From the NCBI GenBank assembly GCA_019352035.1, contig JABBNZ010000003.1, forward strand, positions 54,473 to 118,472: 64,000 nt of DNA. The letters run 5' to 3'. Positions 26,768 to 37,709 of the stretch are shown piece by piece. The notes below the pieces were generated by a model, which saw only the letters and a program-made list of their open reading frames with translations, made no database searches and had not been told where the DNA came from. The translations under genes and the position numbers were made by a program. This DNA comes from Pseudomonadota bacterium (lineage in GTDB: Bacteria > Pseudomonadota > Gammaproteobacteria > Steroidobacterales > Steroidobacteraceae). Each line of letters starts with the position of its first letter. Positions within the stretch are counted from its first letter, which is position 1.

Positions 26768-29700
26768 ATGCGGTCATGGCTCGTAGCGGCGCTCGCTCTC
26801 CTGCCCCTCGGCTCGGCGGGAGCCGCCGAGAGGCTTCTCCTGCGCGATCCGACGATGTCGAGGACGCAGATCGTTTTCGAGTACGGCGGGGAGCTCTGGA
26901 GCGTGCCGCGCAAGGGCGGGCAGGCGCATGTGCTGGCGAGCGGCATGGACCTCATGGCGAAGCCGATCTTCTCGCCCGACGGCGCGATGGTCGCATTCAG
27001 CGGCACTTACGACAAGAACACGGATGTCTACGTCGTACCGGCGATAGGAGGACAGCCGCGGCGCCTGACGTACCACCCGGACCCGGACGTTGCCGTCGAT
27101 TGGACGCCTGACGGCAAGAACATACTCTTTACGTCGCATCGCTACAGCGTTTCCGATCCGTTCCAGCTCTTCACGATCCCCGTCACGGGCGGCTTCCCCA
27201 CCGAGCTGCCGCTGCCGACCGGAATGGCAGGCGCCTATTCGCCCGATGGCAGCCATATCGCCTACGTTCCGGGGTTCCAATGGGAGCCGTTCTGGAAGGA
27301 TTACAAGGGCGGCCAGCACGCCGAGATCTGGGTGACGCGGCTGTCGGACTCGCACACGGTGCGCATTCCCGACCTCAATTCCAACGAGAGCGATCCCATG
27401 TGGGTCGGGCACACGGTTTACTTCCTTTCCGACCGCGACGGCCCCACCACGCTCTTCGCCTATGACACGGACAGCGGACAGGTCAAGCGGCTGATCGACA
27501 ACTCCGGATTCGACATCACCTCCGCTTCGGCAGGTCCCGGCGGCATCGTCTACTCGCAGTTCGGCGAGCTGCACATCTACGACTTCGCCACCGGCGCGAC
27601 TCATGCGGTGCCGGTGGCGGTCGCGGGCGACCTGCCGCAACGCCGGCCGCGGTTCGAGGACGTGGGCAAGGACATCATGTCGGCAGATGTCTCGCCGAAC
27701 GGAGTCCGTGCGGTTTTCGAGGCGCACGGGGACATCCTCACCGTGCCGGCCAAGCACGGCAGCGCCGAGAATCTCACCCACAGCCCCGGCGTCATGGACC
27801 GCAACCCGGCCTGGTCGCCCAACGGGCAGCTCATCGCCTACTTTTCCGATCGTGCCGGGGAATACGATCTTTACATCAGGCACGAGGACGGTACCGGCGA
27901 CGTGCGCCGCATTGCTCTCGGCCAGGATGACGCCTTTTACTACGCGATCCGCTGGTCGCCGGACAGTAAAAAGCTGCTCTTCAGCGATCAGAAGCTCAAC
28001 CTCTGGTACGTCGACCTCAGCCAGGCCTCACCGCGCCCGGTGAAGGTGGCGACCGATGACTTCGATCCGCTGCATTCCCGGCGCGCCCGCTGGTCGCCCG
28101 ACAGCCGCTGGATCGCCTACACCCGGGTGATGCCGAATTATCTGCACGCCATCTACATCTACTCGCTCGCGGACGGATCGACGCACCAGGTCACGGGGGG
28201 CGCGAGCGACTGCATCGACCCGGTGTTCGACGCCAACGGCAAGTACCTGTATTTCAGCTCGAGCACCAACGTCGGGCTGGCCGCGGGCTGGCTCGACATG
28301 ACGCAGCTGGAGCGCCCGGTGACACGGCAGGTGTATGTCACGACCCTGCGGGCGAGCCTGCCTTCTGCGGTGGCGCCGCGCAGCGGCTACGAGAAGGCGA
28401 CCTCGCGCCACGAGCCAAAGGCCCAAAAGAAGGGCAAGGCCGCTGCCGGCGGACACCAGCCGCCGCTCGTCAGGATCGACTTCAAGGGCCTCGAGTCGCG
28501 CGCGGTGCCGCTGCCGATCCCCGCCGCCAACTATGTGGATCTCGAGGCGGGGAAGACGGGCGTGCTCTATCTCGCGAAGGCGCCGCTCGTGCTCGAGGAG
28601 TCCGACTCCGGCCCGCTCGGCCCGCCGCTCTCGATCCAAAGGTTCGAGCTCGGGTCGCGCAAGACCCGGACCGTGGTGGGCGGCATCACGAATTTCGTAC
28701 TCGCCGCCAAGGGCGGGAAGATGCTTTACCGTCGCGGAGATGACTGGTTCATCTCCGACGCCAAGCCGGGCGCCAAGCCTGATCACCTGGATACTCACGG
28801 TCTGCGCGTCTGGGTCGTGCCGCAGGAGCAGTGGGCGCAGATGTACCGGGACGCCTGGCGGATCGAGCGCGCCTTCTTCTACAACCCGACTTTCGACGGC
28901 CTCGACATCGGCGCGGCGCAGAAGGAGTTCGCGCATTTCCTGCCCGGCATCGCCAGCCGCGACGGGCTGTCGTTCCTCTTCCGGGAGATGATGAGCTATC
29001 TGTCCGTCGGCCACATGTTCATCTACGGCGGCTTCGAGCCGAAGATGCAGGAGATCAAGGTCGGGCTGCTCGGCGCCAACTACCGCATCGAGCATGGAGA
29101 TTACCGGATCACCCGCATCTTCACCGGCGGGAAGTGGAATCCGGACCTCTACGCTCCGCTCGCGCAGCCCGGACTCAAGGTGAAGACGGGGGACTACCTG
29201 CTCGCCGTCAACGGCACTCCACTCGATGCCCATGAGAACCTCTACGAGGCCTTTCAGAATCTCGCGAACAAGACGGTCATCCTCACCGTGGGCCCGCGCC
29301 CCAGCCTGAGCGGCTCCTGGCAGATCACCGTCAAGACGATTCCGCGGGAGGAAGGACTGCGGCATGCGGCCTGGATCGATCACAACATCGAGCTCGTGAA
29401 TCGTCTGAGCGGCGGGAAGCTCGGCTACGTGTATCTGCCGGATACCGAGTGGGGCGGTTACATCAACTTCAACCGCTATTTCTTCTCCCAGGTCGACAAG
29501 CAGGGCGTCATCATCGATGAGCGCTTCAACCACGGAGGCTTGCTCTCCGACTACATCATCGAGTACCTGACGCGCCGGCCCATGGCGCTCGACCTCAACC
29601 GGTGGGGACGGCCGGCGGTGAGCCCGCCGATGGCGATCTACGGGCCCAAGGTGATGGTCATCAACCAGTACGCGGGCTCGGGCGGCGATGCGCTGCCGTG

Positions 29701-30064
29701 GTATTTCAAGATGGACCACATCGGCACGCTGGTCGGCGAGCGCACCTGGGGAGGCCTCGTCGGCATCGACGGCTATCCGCGGCTGATGGATGGCGGCCAC
29801 ATCACCGCGCCGCGGGAGGCGATCGAGGGGCTGAACGGCACCTTCCCCGTCGAGAATCACGGGGTCAGCCCCGATGTGAAGGTGTGGCAGGACCCCGAGC
29901 TCGTTCGCCGAGGCCACGATCCGCAGCTCGAGCGGGCCGTGCAAATCGCCATGCAGCAGCTGAAGGCCAATCCGCCCCCGCAGTATCACCGCGCTCCCTG
30001 GCGCGACTACCACCCGCGCCTGCCGCCGTTGCCCGAGCCGGCGAGGAGCCTCGGCAGCGAGTAG
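26768..30064 (+). CDS. Secreted tricorn-like S41 peptidase
   Basis: A 1098-residue protein with a signal peptide (WLVAALALLPLGSAGAAE, cleavage near 20). Then come two beta-propeller regions rich in DPD/SPDG repeats (FSPDGAMVAFSG, DWTPDGKNILF, WSPNGQLIAYFSDRAG, WSPDSRWIAYTR), a Lys/Ala-rich insert near 535-560 (KAQKKGKAAAGGHQPP), a PDZ-like domain (LKVKTGDYLLAVNGTPL) and a C-terminal S41 protease domain. The nucleophile is probably Ser971 in GSGGDA. This is the tricorn-protease architecture described in archaea and bacteria; here it is exported, suggesting periplasmic peptide degradation. Confidence 0.88.
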   Translation: MRSWLVAALALLPLGSAGAAERLLLRDPTMSRTQIVFEYGGELWSVPRKGGQAHVLASGMDLMAKPIFSPDGAMVAFSGTYDKNTDVYVVPAIGGQPRRLTYHPDPDVAVDWTPDGKNILFTSHRYSVSDPFQLFTIPVTGGFPTELPLPTGMAGAYSPDGSHIAYVPGFQWEPFWKDYKGGQHAEIWVTRLSDSHTVRIPDLNSNESDPMWVGHTVYFLSDRDGPTTLFAYDTDSGQVKRLIDNSGFDITSASAGPGGIVYSQFGELHIYDFATGATHAVPVAVAGDLPQRRPRFEDVGKDIMSADVSPNGVRAVFEAHGDILTVPAKHGSAENLTHSPGVMDRNPAWSPNGQLIAYFSDRAGEYDLYIRHEDGTGDVRRIALGQDDAFYYAIRWSPDSKKLLFSDQKLNLWYVDLSQASPRPVKVATDDFDPLHSRRARWSPDSRWIAYTRVMPNYLHAIYIYSLADGSTHQVTGGASDCIDPVFDANGKYLYFSSSTNVGLAAGWLDMTQLERPVTRQVYVTTLRASLPSAVAPRSGYEKATSRHEPKAQKKGKAAAGGHQPPLVRIDFKGLESRAVPLPIPAANYVDLEAGKTGVLYLAKAPLVLEESDSGPLGPPLSIQRFELGSRKTRTVVGGITNFVLAAKGGKMLYRRGDDWFISDAKPGAKPDHLDTHGLRVWVVPQEQWAQMYRDAWRIERAFFYNPTFDGLDIGAAQKEFAHFLPGIASRDGLSFLFREMMSYLSVGHMFIYGGFEPKMQEIKVGLLGANYRIEHGDYRITRIFTGGKWNPDLYAPLAQPGLKVKTGDYLLAVNGTPLDAHENLYEAFQNLANKTVILTVGPRPSLSGSWQITVKTIPREEGLRHAAWIDHNIELVNRLSGGKLGYVYLPDTEWGGYINFNRYFFSQVDKQGVIIDERFNHGGLLSDYIIEYLTRRPMALDLNRWGRPAVSPPMAIYGPKVMVINQYAGSGGDALPWYFKMDHIGTLVGERTWGGLVGIDGYPRLMDGGHITAPREAIEGLNGTFPVENHGVSPDVKVWQDPELVRRGHDPQLERAVQIAMQQLKANPPPQYHRAPWRDYHPRLPPLPEPARSLGSE

Positions 30065-30109
30065 CACGGCTCGGCTGCGCGGCCGTACCGTAGGCGCGGC
30101 TTTCTGGAT

Positions 30110-30134
30110 GGGCGCCGGCGTAGTGCCGGCGCCC
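30110..30134. other. Strong hairpin between protease and hsp20 genes
   Basis: GGGCGCCGGC (30110-30119) pairs perfectly with GCCGGCGCCC (30125-30134) around a five-base loop. It lies 46 bases after the protease stop and 59 bases before the heat-shock-like promoter. There is no T-run after it on either strand, so termination is possible but unproven. Confidence 0.4.
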
Positions 30135-30192
30135 GCTCGTACGCATCTTCCACATGGAGGAGGCATCTGCACCCGTGCGAGCATGAGCACAC

Positions 30193-30220
30193 CTTGACTT
30201 ACCTCCCTGCGGCCGCATCT
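30193..30220 (+). promoter_or_regulatory. Candidate heat-shock (sigma-32) promoter for hsp20-lon
   Basis: CTTGAC at 30193-30198 and CCGCATCT at 30213-30220, separated by 14 bases, resemble the RpoH consensus CTTGAA-N13-17-CCCCATNT. It sits 37 bases before the hsp20 ATG, and both genes downstream belong to classical heat-shock families, which supports the call. Confidence 0.5.
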
Positions 30221-30257
30221 GAAGCCAGGTGCGGTCTTTGCGGACCCGGGTGTGTGA

Positions 30258-30683
30258 ATGAGCAGCGAGCGGCAATACGGCTGGATGTGGGTGGAGGCTT
30301 GCGAGGTCCTGGACAGGGCCGAGCGGCTCCAACGCCAGCTGCTGCGCTATGTGGGGCCCGGAGCCGACGCGGCCGTGTGGGAGCCGCCCGTCGATATCCA
30401 GGAGACAACGGAGGGGCTGATCCTGCTCTTTGCGCTCCCCGGGGTGGCGTCCGAGGACATCACCCTGACCCTCGGGCCGACGGAGCTCACCCTGAGCGCC
30501 ATGCGCCCGCTGAAGCTTGGCTCCGCAGAGGCGGTGATCCGGCGCCTCGAGATTCCACATGGACGCTTCTTGCGGCGCATCCCGCTCGCGGGCGTGCCGC
30601 TCAAGCTGATGTCGAGCCGCTACGAGAACGGTTGCCTCGAGGTCCGGCTGAGCCGGGAGGCGACCCAGGAGAGAGAGAGATAA
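30258..30683 (+). CDS. Hsp20/alpha-crystallin family small heat-shock protein
   Basis: A 141-residue protein with an alpha-crystallin domain at about residues 38-135: WEPPVDIQETTEGLILLFALPGV, LTLSAMRP, HGRFLRRIPL and ENGCLEVRLSR. Such proteins hold unfolding clients in an ATP-independent way. The C-terminal IXI motif of many family members is not seen (the tail is SREATQERER), so oligomer assembly may differ. It ends two bases before the lon ATG, so the two are almost certainly co-transcribed, linking a holdase with an ATP-dependent protease. Confidence 0.88.
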   Translation: MSSERQYGWMWVEACEVLDRAERLQRQLLRYVGPGADAAVWEPPVDIQETTEGLILLFALPGVASEDITLTLGPTELTLSAMRPLKLGSAEAVIRRLEIPHGRFLRRIPLAGVPLKLMSSRYENGCLEVRLSREATQERER

Positions 30684-30685
30684 CC

Positions 30686-33172
<2,487 letters not shown>

Positions 33173-33190
33173 AGGCCGTACGGCAGCCGA

Positions 33191-34216
33191 TCAGGCCGTC
33201 ATGACCTCATCGAGCGCGATCGGCGGCCGGGAGGCGGCTGTGCCGGCGGCCGCCAGCAAATCTCTTTGCTGCAGCCACTCGCGGCTGAAGAGGCGCGACT
33301 GATATTTTGCGCCGCCGTCGCAGAGCACGGTGACGACGGTGTGACCTGGGCCGAGCTCGCGCGCGAGGCGGGCAGCCGCGGCGACATTGATGCCGCTCGT
33401 GCTGCCGAGGAAGAGGCCTTCCTCGCGCAGAAGGCGGTAGACGAAGCGCACGGTCTGCGAATCCTCGATGTGCAAGGCATCATCGATCGGCGCGTCCTTC
33501 AGGTTGGCCGTGATCCGTCCGATGCCGATGCCTTCGGTGATCGAGCTCGAGCCTGTCGCCTTCAGCGTCCCATTGCGTACGTACTCGTAGAGGCTGCTGC
33601 CCGGAGGATCGGCCAGCACGCAGCGGATCGCACGGCGGCGCGACTTCAGGTACTCGGAGACGCCGGCGAAGGTGCCGCCCGTGCCCGAGGCGGCGACGAA
33701 GGCATCGATACGGCCCTGGGTCTGTTCCCAGATCTCCGGCCCCGTGGTCTCGATGTGCGCGCGGGCGTTGGCGGTGTTGTCGAACTGATTCGCCCAGATG
33801 GCGTTGGGCAGGCTGGCGGCGAGCCGCTGCGAGACCTTCTGGTACTGGTTGGGATTGCCGTAGGGAACGGTCGGAACCTTGTGGACCTCGGCGCCGAGGG
33901 TCTCGAGCAGGCGGTATTTCTCCGGCGACTGATTGTCGGGCATCACGATGACGCATCGGTAGCCGCGCGCATTGCAGACATGCGCCAGGCCGATTCCGGT
34001 GTTGCCCGCGGTGCCCTCGACGACGGTGCCGCCCGGGGCGAGCTCCCCGTTGCGCTCCGCCGCGAGCACGATCGCGCGCGCGGCACGGTCCTTGACGGAA
34101 CCGCCGGGGTTCATGAACTCGGCCTTGCCGAGCACCTCGCATCCGGTCTCCTCGCTGACCCGGCGCAGCTTGATCAGCGGCGTATGGCCGACCGCCTCGA
34201 CGAACCCCTCACGCAT
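33191..34216 (-). CDS. cysK: Cysteine synthase family (PLP beta-family)
   Basis: A 341-residue fold-type II PLP enzyme expected to make cysteine from O-acetylserine and sulfide. The PLP lysine lies in MNPGGSVKDRAA (Lys42); EGTAGNTGIGLAHV is the substrate/phosphate loop region, and GTGGTFAGVSEYLK binds the PLP phosphate. The chain is closer to the longer cysteine synthase A forms of about 340 residues than to E. coli CysK or CysM. Its start is either the ATG at 34216 or a TTG at 34237 that overlaps the cysG stop (TTGA); I chose the ATG, which has AAGAGA upstream. Last gene of cysH-cysG-cysK. Confidence 0.85.
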   Translation of the reverse strand: MREGFVEAVGHTPLIKLRRVSEETGCEVLGKAEFMNPGGSVKDRAARAIVLAAERNGELAPGGTVVEGTAGNTGIGLAHVCNARGYRCVIVMPDNQSPEKYRLLETLGAEVHKVPTVPYGNPNQYQKVSQRLAASLPNAIWANQFDNTANARAHIETTGPEIWEQTQGRIDAFVAASGTGGTFAGVSEYLKSRRRAIRCVLADPPGSSLYEYVRNGTLKATGSSSITEGIGIGRITANLKDAPIDDALHIEDSQTVRFVYRLLREEGLFLGSTSGINVAAAARLARELGPGHTVVTVLCDGGAKYQSRLFSREWLQQRDLLAAAGTAASRPPIALDEVMTA

Positions 34217-34233
34217 GCTCGATCTCTTTTCGC

Positions 34234-35676
34234 TCAAGTCGGTTGAATTAGGTCCGCGGCGGTGTCGGCCGGCACCGGCACCGGCGCGGTCTCGGCCCCT
34301 GCCGCGGCGCCCACGACCTCCCCGACGATGAGCAGCGCCGGAGACGAGATGCCCGCGCCGCCGCGGCCGGCGATCTGCGCCAGTGTACTGCGGACGACTC
34401 GCTGCTCCGGCATCGTCGCGCGCTCGATGAGCGCCGCCGGCAGCGTGTCGGGCGCGCCCGCCGCGCGCAGCCGTTGCACGATGGCCTCCAGCTTGCCGAC
34501 GCCCATGTAGAAGACGACCGTCTGCCGCGCGCGTGCGAGGGAGCGCCAGTCGAGCGAGTCATCCTGCGCAACGTGTCCGGTGACGAACGTCACGCTCTGC
34601 GATAGTCCGCGCAGCGTCAGGGGAATATCGGCGGCAGCCGCCGCGCCGAGCGCTGCCGTGATGCCAGGCACGACGAGATGGGGGATACCGTGGCGTGCAA
34701 GGATCTCGACCTCCTCACCGCCGCGTCCGAAGATGAACGGGTCGCCTCCCTTGAGCCGCGCCACTTTGAGCCCCTGGCGCGCGAAGCGGATCATCAGCTC
34801 GTGGATGTCCGCCTGCGGCGTGTGGCCGTCCGCCGCCCCATGCACTTTGCCCACGAAGATGCGCCGCGCCTCGCGCCGCGTGCGCTCGAGCACGGCCGGC
34901 GGCACCAACCTGTCGTAGAGCACGACATCCGCCTGCTGCAGCAGCTGCAGCGCACGCAGAGTCAGAAGGTCCGGATCGCCGGGACCGGCGCCGATGAGGT
35001 AAACCTCGCCGAGCGCGCTGTCGCCGGTCACGGCCGAGGTGGTGAGCTGCGAGACCAGCAGCTGCGCCTCGAAGGCGCGCCGCGCGCCGGGCTCATCACC
35101 GGCCAACACCCGGGCGGCCGTCCGGCCGCGCACGATGCGCTCCCAGAATGCCCGGCGCGCCGCGGCCCCGAGCGCGCGCTGCACGCCGCTGCGCCGCTCT
35201 CCCATGAAGCGGGCGAGGGCGCCGAGTCTCGAAGGAAGCGCCGCTTCGATCTGCTCGCGCACCCACCGTGAGAGCACCGGAGCCTGGCCGGCCGAGCCCA
35301 CGGCGACCACGACCGGCGAGCGGTCGACAATGGCGGGAAAGATGAAAGTTGACAGCGACGCGTCGTCGACGACATTGACGGGCACGTTACGCGCGCGCGC
35401 GGCGTCGCAGACCGCGGCGTTCACATGCTCGAGGCCGGTGGCAGCGATCGCGAGGGTGGCGCCGTCCAGATGCGCGGGTGCGAAGCTCTCGGCGAGGTGC
35501 GTCAGCTCGCCGCTGGCGACACGGCTACGGAGATCCTCGTGCAGCTGAGGCGCTACGAGCACCACGCGCGCGCCTGTCCGCAGCAGGAGGTCCGCTTTGC
35601 GCGAGGCGATGCGCCCGCCGCCGACGACAACTACACGCGCAGAGCGCAGCTGCAGAAAGACCGGTAGATAATCCAT
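34234..35676 (-). CDS. cysG: Siroheme synthase
   Basis: A 480-residue trifunctional enzyme that turns uroporphyrinogen III into siroheme, the prosthetic group of the sulfite reductase encoded at 38234. The N-terminal part (MDYLPVFLQLRSARVVVVGGG, then ASRKADLLLRTGA) is the NAD-dependent precorrin-2 dehydrogenase/ferrochelatase; from about residue 215 comes the SAM-dependent methyltransferase (GEVYLIGAGPGDPDLLTLRA, RLKGGDPFIFGRGGEE, VVPGITAALG). The ATG at 35676 gives the standard N-terminus; a longer in-frame extension overlaps cysH and is rejected. It begins 17 bases after cysH. Confidence 0.94.
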   Translation of the reverse strand: MDYLPVFLQLRSARVVVVGGGRIASRKADLLLRTGARVVLVAPQLHEDLRSRVASGELTHLAESFAPAHLDGATLAIAATGLEHVNAAVCDAARARNVPVNVVDDASLSTFIFPAIVDRSPVVVAVGSAGQAPVLSRWVREQIEAALPSRLGALARFMGERRSGVQRALGAAARRAFWERIVRGRTAARVLAGDEPGARRAFEAQLLVSQLTTSAVTGDSALGEVYLIGAGPGDPDLLTLRALQLLQQADVVLYDRLVPPAVLERTRREARRIFVGKVHGAADGHTPQADIHELMIRFARQGLKVARLKGGDPFIFGRGGEEVEILARHGIPHLVVPGITAALGAAAAADIPLTLRGLSQSVTFVTGHVAQDDSLDWRSLARARQTVVFYMGVGKLEAIVQRLRAAGAPDTLPAALIERATMPEQRVVRSTLAQIAGRGGAGISSPALLIVGEVVGAAAGAETAPVPVPADTAADLIQPT

Positions 35677-35693
35677 CGACGCCTGATCCGCCT

Positions 35694-36413
35694 TCAGGCC
35701 TGGGTGGCCGCATGGCGCACGCGGGGGTGCAAGCCGCATTCGCGAGACTCGGGCTGCTCCCACCACCAGCGGCCGGCGCGGCGGCTCTCGCCGGGCTGGA
35801 TCGCGCGCGTGCAGGGAAAGCAGCCGATGCTGGGAAACTGGCGATCGTGGAGGGAATTGTACGGCAGCTGGCGCGCGCGGATGTACTGCCAGATCTCCGC
35901 CTCGCTCCAGTCGAGCAGAGGGCTGAGCTTGTGCAGGCCGTGCTCCGGGTCCCACTCGAGCGGCCGCGCCTGGGCGCGTGTCGCCGACTGCTCCCGGCGC
36001 ACCCCCGTCACCCACGCCCCGTAGCCCGCGATGGCGCGCTGGAAGGGCTCCACCTTGCGCACGCGGCAGCAGGCGAGCCGGGCCTCCAGGCTGTGATAGA
36101 AGCCGTTGATGCCCTGGCTCGAGGCCAGCCGCTCGAGCGCCTGAGCGTCCGGATGGACCAGGCGCAGCGACCGCCGGTAGCGGCGCTCGAGCCTCTCGAG
36201 CAGATCGTAGGTTTCCTGGTGCAGCCGCCCGGTGTCGATGCTGAACATGTCGATCCCGGGCACGTGCGTCCAGATGATGTCGGTGAGCACCATCGCCTCG
36301 GCGCCGAGGCTGTTCGAGTAAGTCACCCGCCCGTGCTCGCGCAGCGCCGCGAGGAGCTGCTCGCGCACGCCCGCCGCCTTCTGCTCGAGATCGAGATTCA
36401 GTAGGTCTCCCAT
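35694..36413 (-). CDS. cysH: Assimilatory APS reductase (four-cysteine CysH)
   Basis: A 239-residue enzyme that reduces adenylyl sulfate to sulfite with thioredoxin or glutathione. SNSLGAEAMVLTDI is the nucleotide loop and IDTGRLHQETYDL follows. Cys115-Cys116 (ACCRVRK) and Cys198/Cys201 (GCFPC) form the CC...CXXC motif that binds a 4Fe-4S cluster and marks APS rather than PAPS reductases; the catalytic cysteine is Cys226 in RECGLH. No Shine-Dalgarno precedes the ATG, and a TATAGT lies only 10 bases upstream. First gene of the cysH-cysG-cysK operon and divergent from cysB. Confidence 0.93.
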   Translation of the reverse strand: MGDLLNLDLEQKAAGVREQLLAALREHGRVTYSNSLGAEAMVLTDIIWTHVPGIDMFSIDTGRLHQETYDLLERLERRYRRSLRLVHPDAQALERLASSQGINGFYHSLEARLACCRVRKVEPFQRAIAGYGAWVTGVRREQSATRAQARPLEWDPEHGLHKLSPLLDWSEAEIWQYIRARQLPYNSLHDRQFPSIGCFPCTRAIQPGESRRAGRWWWEQPESRECGLHPRVRHAATQA

Positions 36414-36423
36414 GGTGCGGGCG

Positions 36424-36429
36424 ACTATA
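36424..36429 (-). promoter_or_regulatory. -10-like TATAGT just before cysH
   Basis: On the minus strand CTATAGTC lies with its TATAGT ending 10 bases before the cysH ATG. A start site 6-8 bases further would leave a leader of only a few bases. The -35 position at 17 bases reads TTCTGC, a partial match. The same CTATAGTC occurs 8 bases before cysI. Confidence 0.45.
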
Positions 36430-36489
36430 GCCACGGCCCCCCATGTGCAGAACGAATGATTGCTTCTGAAGTCATGATCAATCGGCCGC

Positions 36490-36535
36490 AAGAGAAGACT
36501 CGCGGGGCCTGCCGCGGTTGCGCTAGTCTTCTCTT
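36490..36535. repeat. Hairpin A of the cysH/cysB intergenic array
   Basis: AAGAGAAGACT (36490-36500) pairs perfectly with AGTCTTCTCTT (36525-36535). The 24-base loop contains its own CGCGG/CCGCG stem. The stem is purine/pyrimidine-biased and unlike surrounding sequence. Confidence 0.85.
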
Positions 36536-36541
36536 CCGCAA

Positions 36542-36574
36542 GCGCTGGATCCGGGCTCCTGCCCGGCCCAGCGC
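36542..36574. repeat. Hairpin B of the cysH/cysB intergenic array
   Basis: GCGCTGG (36542-36548) pairs with CCAGCGC (36568-36574), enclosing an inner stem CCGGGC (36551-36556) / GCCCGG (36561-36566) with a TCCT loop. It starts seven bases after hairpin A. Confidence 0.85.
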
Positions 36575-36575
36575 C

Positions 36576-36609
36576 GTCTCGGGCAAAAAGCGTGGTTTTT
36601 GCCCGAGAC
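36576..36609. repeat. Hairpin C of the cysH/cysB intergenic array
   Basis: GTCTCGGGCAAAAA (36576-36589) and TTTTTGCCCGAGAC (36596-36609) form a perfect 14-bp stem with the six-base loop GCGTGG. The A and T runs are inside the stem next to the loop, not after it, so this is not a standard intrinsic terminator. A further small stem GGCAC/GTGCC lies at 36630-36645. Confidence 0.88.
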
Positions 36610-36706
36610 TCGGCCACCTGCGGCGGCCGGGCACCTCCCTGTGCCTGAGTCACCGTGTCGTTACGCTTCATGGCTCGGGGTCGACACGAGTCGCTGGGGA
36701 ACTCTG

Positions 36707-37678
36707 ATGAAGCTGCACCAGCTCCGTTATCTGGCCGCCGTGGCCCAGAGCGGCCTCAACATCACGGCGGCGGCGCAGAAGCTGCATACCTCCCAGCCCG
36801 GGGTGAGCAAGCAGATCAAGCTCCTGGAGGACGAGCTCGGCTTCCAGATCTTCGTGCGCGAGGGGCGCAACCTCACTCGCATCACGCCCGCCGGCCAGAA
36901 GGTGATCGACCGTGCTCTGCGCATCCTGCAGGAGGCCCAGAGCATTCGTGCGCTCTCGACGGAGCTGCGCGACGAGGGCAGGGGAAGCCTCTCGATCGGC
37001 ACCACCCACACGCAGGCCCGCTATGTCCTTCCCGGGGTCATCCGGGAATTTCTTTCCAGGTACCCCAACGTGCGGCTCAACCTGCACCAGGGAACCTCGG
37101 AGCAGATCGCCGAGATGGTGGCCCAGGACCGCGTCGACTGCGCCATCAACACCGGCTCCGAGCGTCTCTTCTCCGACCTGACGATACTGCCTTGCTACCG
37201 CTGGAACCGGGTCGTCATCGTCCCTCGCGACCATCCCCTGGCCAGCGCCGGCCGGCTCACTTATCGAGCGCTCGCCGCGTACCCGATCATCACGTACACG
37301 TTCAGCTTCTCCGGCCCATCCTCCCTGATCGACGCCTTCGCCCGATCCAACGTCACACCCAACGTAGCGATCACCGCGCACGACTCCGACGTCATAGTGA
37401 CCTACGTGCGCCTCGGGATGGGCGTGGGTATCGTCGCGCCCATGGCCGTCGAGGAGAACGACCCCGACCTGGCCGTCATCGACGCCTCACACCTGCTCCC
37501 TTCCCACACCACCTGGCTGGGTTTCCGCCGCGGTACCCTGCTGCGCAAATACATGTACGACTTCGCCCACCTGATCGCCCCCCATCTGGATCGCCGCCTG
37601 GTGGAGCGCGCCCACCGCGCGCAAACTGCCGACGAAGTCGCCGAGCTCTTCGCCGATCTGAAGTTGCCCGTGAAGTAG
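36707..37678 (+). CDS. cysB: LysR-type regulator of cysteine biosynthesis
   Basis: A 323-residue LysR-family protein nearly identical in length to E. coli CysB (324). The winged helix-turn-helix is at residues 1-60 (MKLHQLRYLAAVAQSGLNITAAAQKLHTSQPGVSKQI). The effector domain has the CysB hallmark TTHTQARYVLPGVI near 100-113 and TGSERLF, which bind O-acetylserine/N-acetylserine, sulfate or thiosulfate. GGGGAA precedes the ATG at 36707; a longer in-frame start is possible but would add sequence encoded by the hairpin region. It lies between the two sulfur operons that it probably controls. Confidence 0.94.
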   Translation: MKLHQLRYLAAVAQSGLNITAAAQKLHTSQPGVSKQIKLLEDELGFQIFVREGRNLTRITPAGQKVIDRALRILQEAQSIRALSTELRDEGRGSLSIGTTHTQARYVLPGVIREFLSRYPNVRLNLHQGTSEQIAEMVAQDRVDCAINTGSERLFSDLTILPCYRWNRVVIVPRDHPLASAGRLTYRALAAYPIITYTFSFSGPSSLIDAFARSNVTPNVAITAHDSDVIVTYVRLGMGVGIVAPMAVEENDPDLAVIDASHLLPSHTTWLGFRRGTLLRKYMYDFAHLIAPHLDRRLVERAHRAQTADEVAELFADLKLPVK

Positions 37679-37709
37679 CGAAGGCCGGTCCCGCGCGGAC
37701 GCCCGAACT

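Noticed and set aside
35677..36444. An N-terminal extension of cysG to 36444
   Set aside because: It would overlap cysH out of frame, and the family N-terminus begins at MDYLPVFLQ (35676).
36576..36609. Hairpin C as an intrinsic terminator
   Set aside because: The T-run is inside the stem next to the loop rather than after the stem, and there is no gene ending nearby on either strand.
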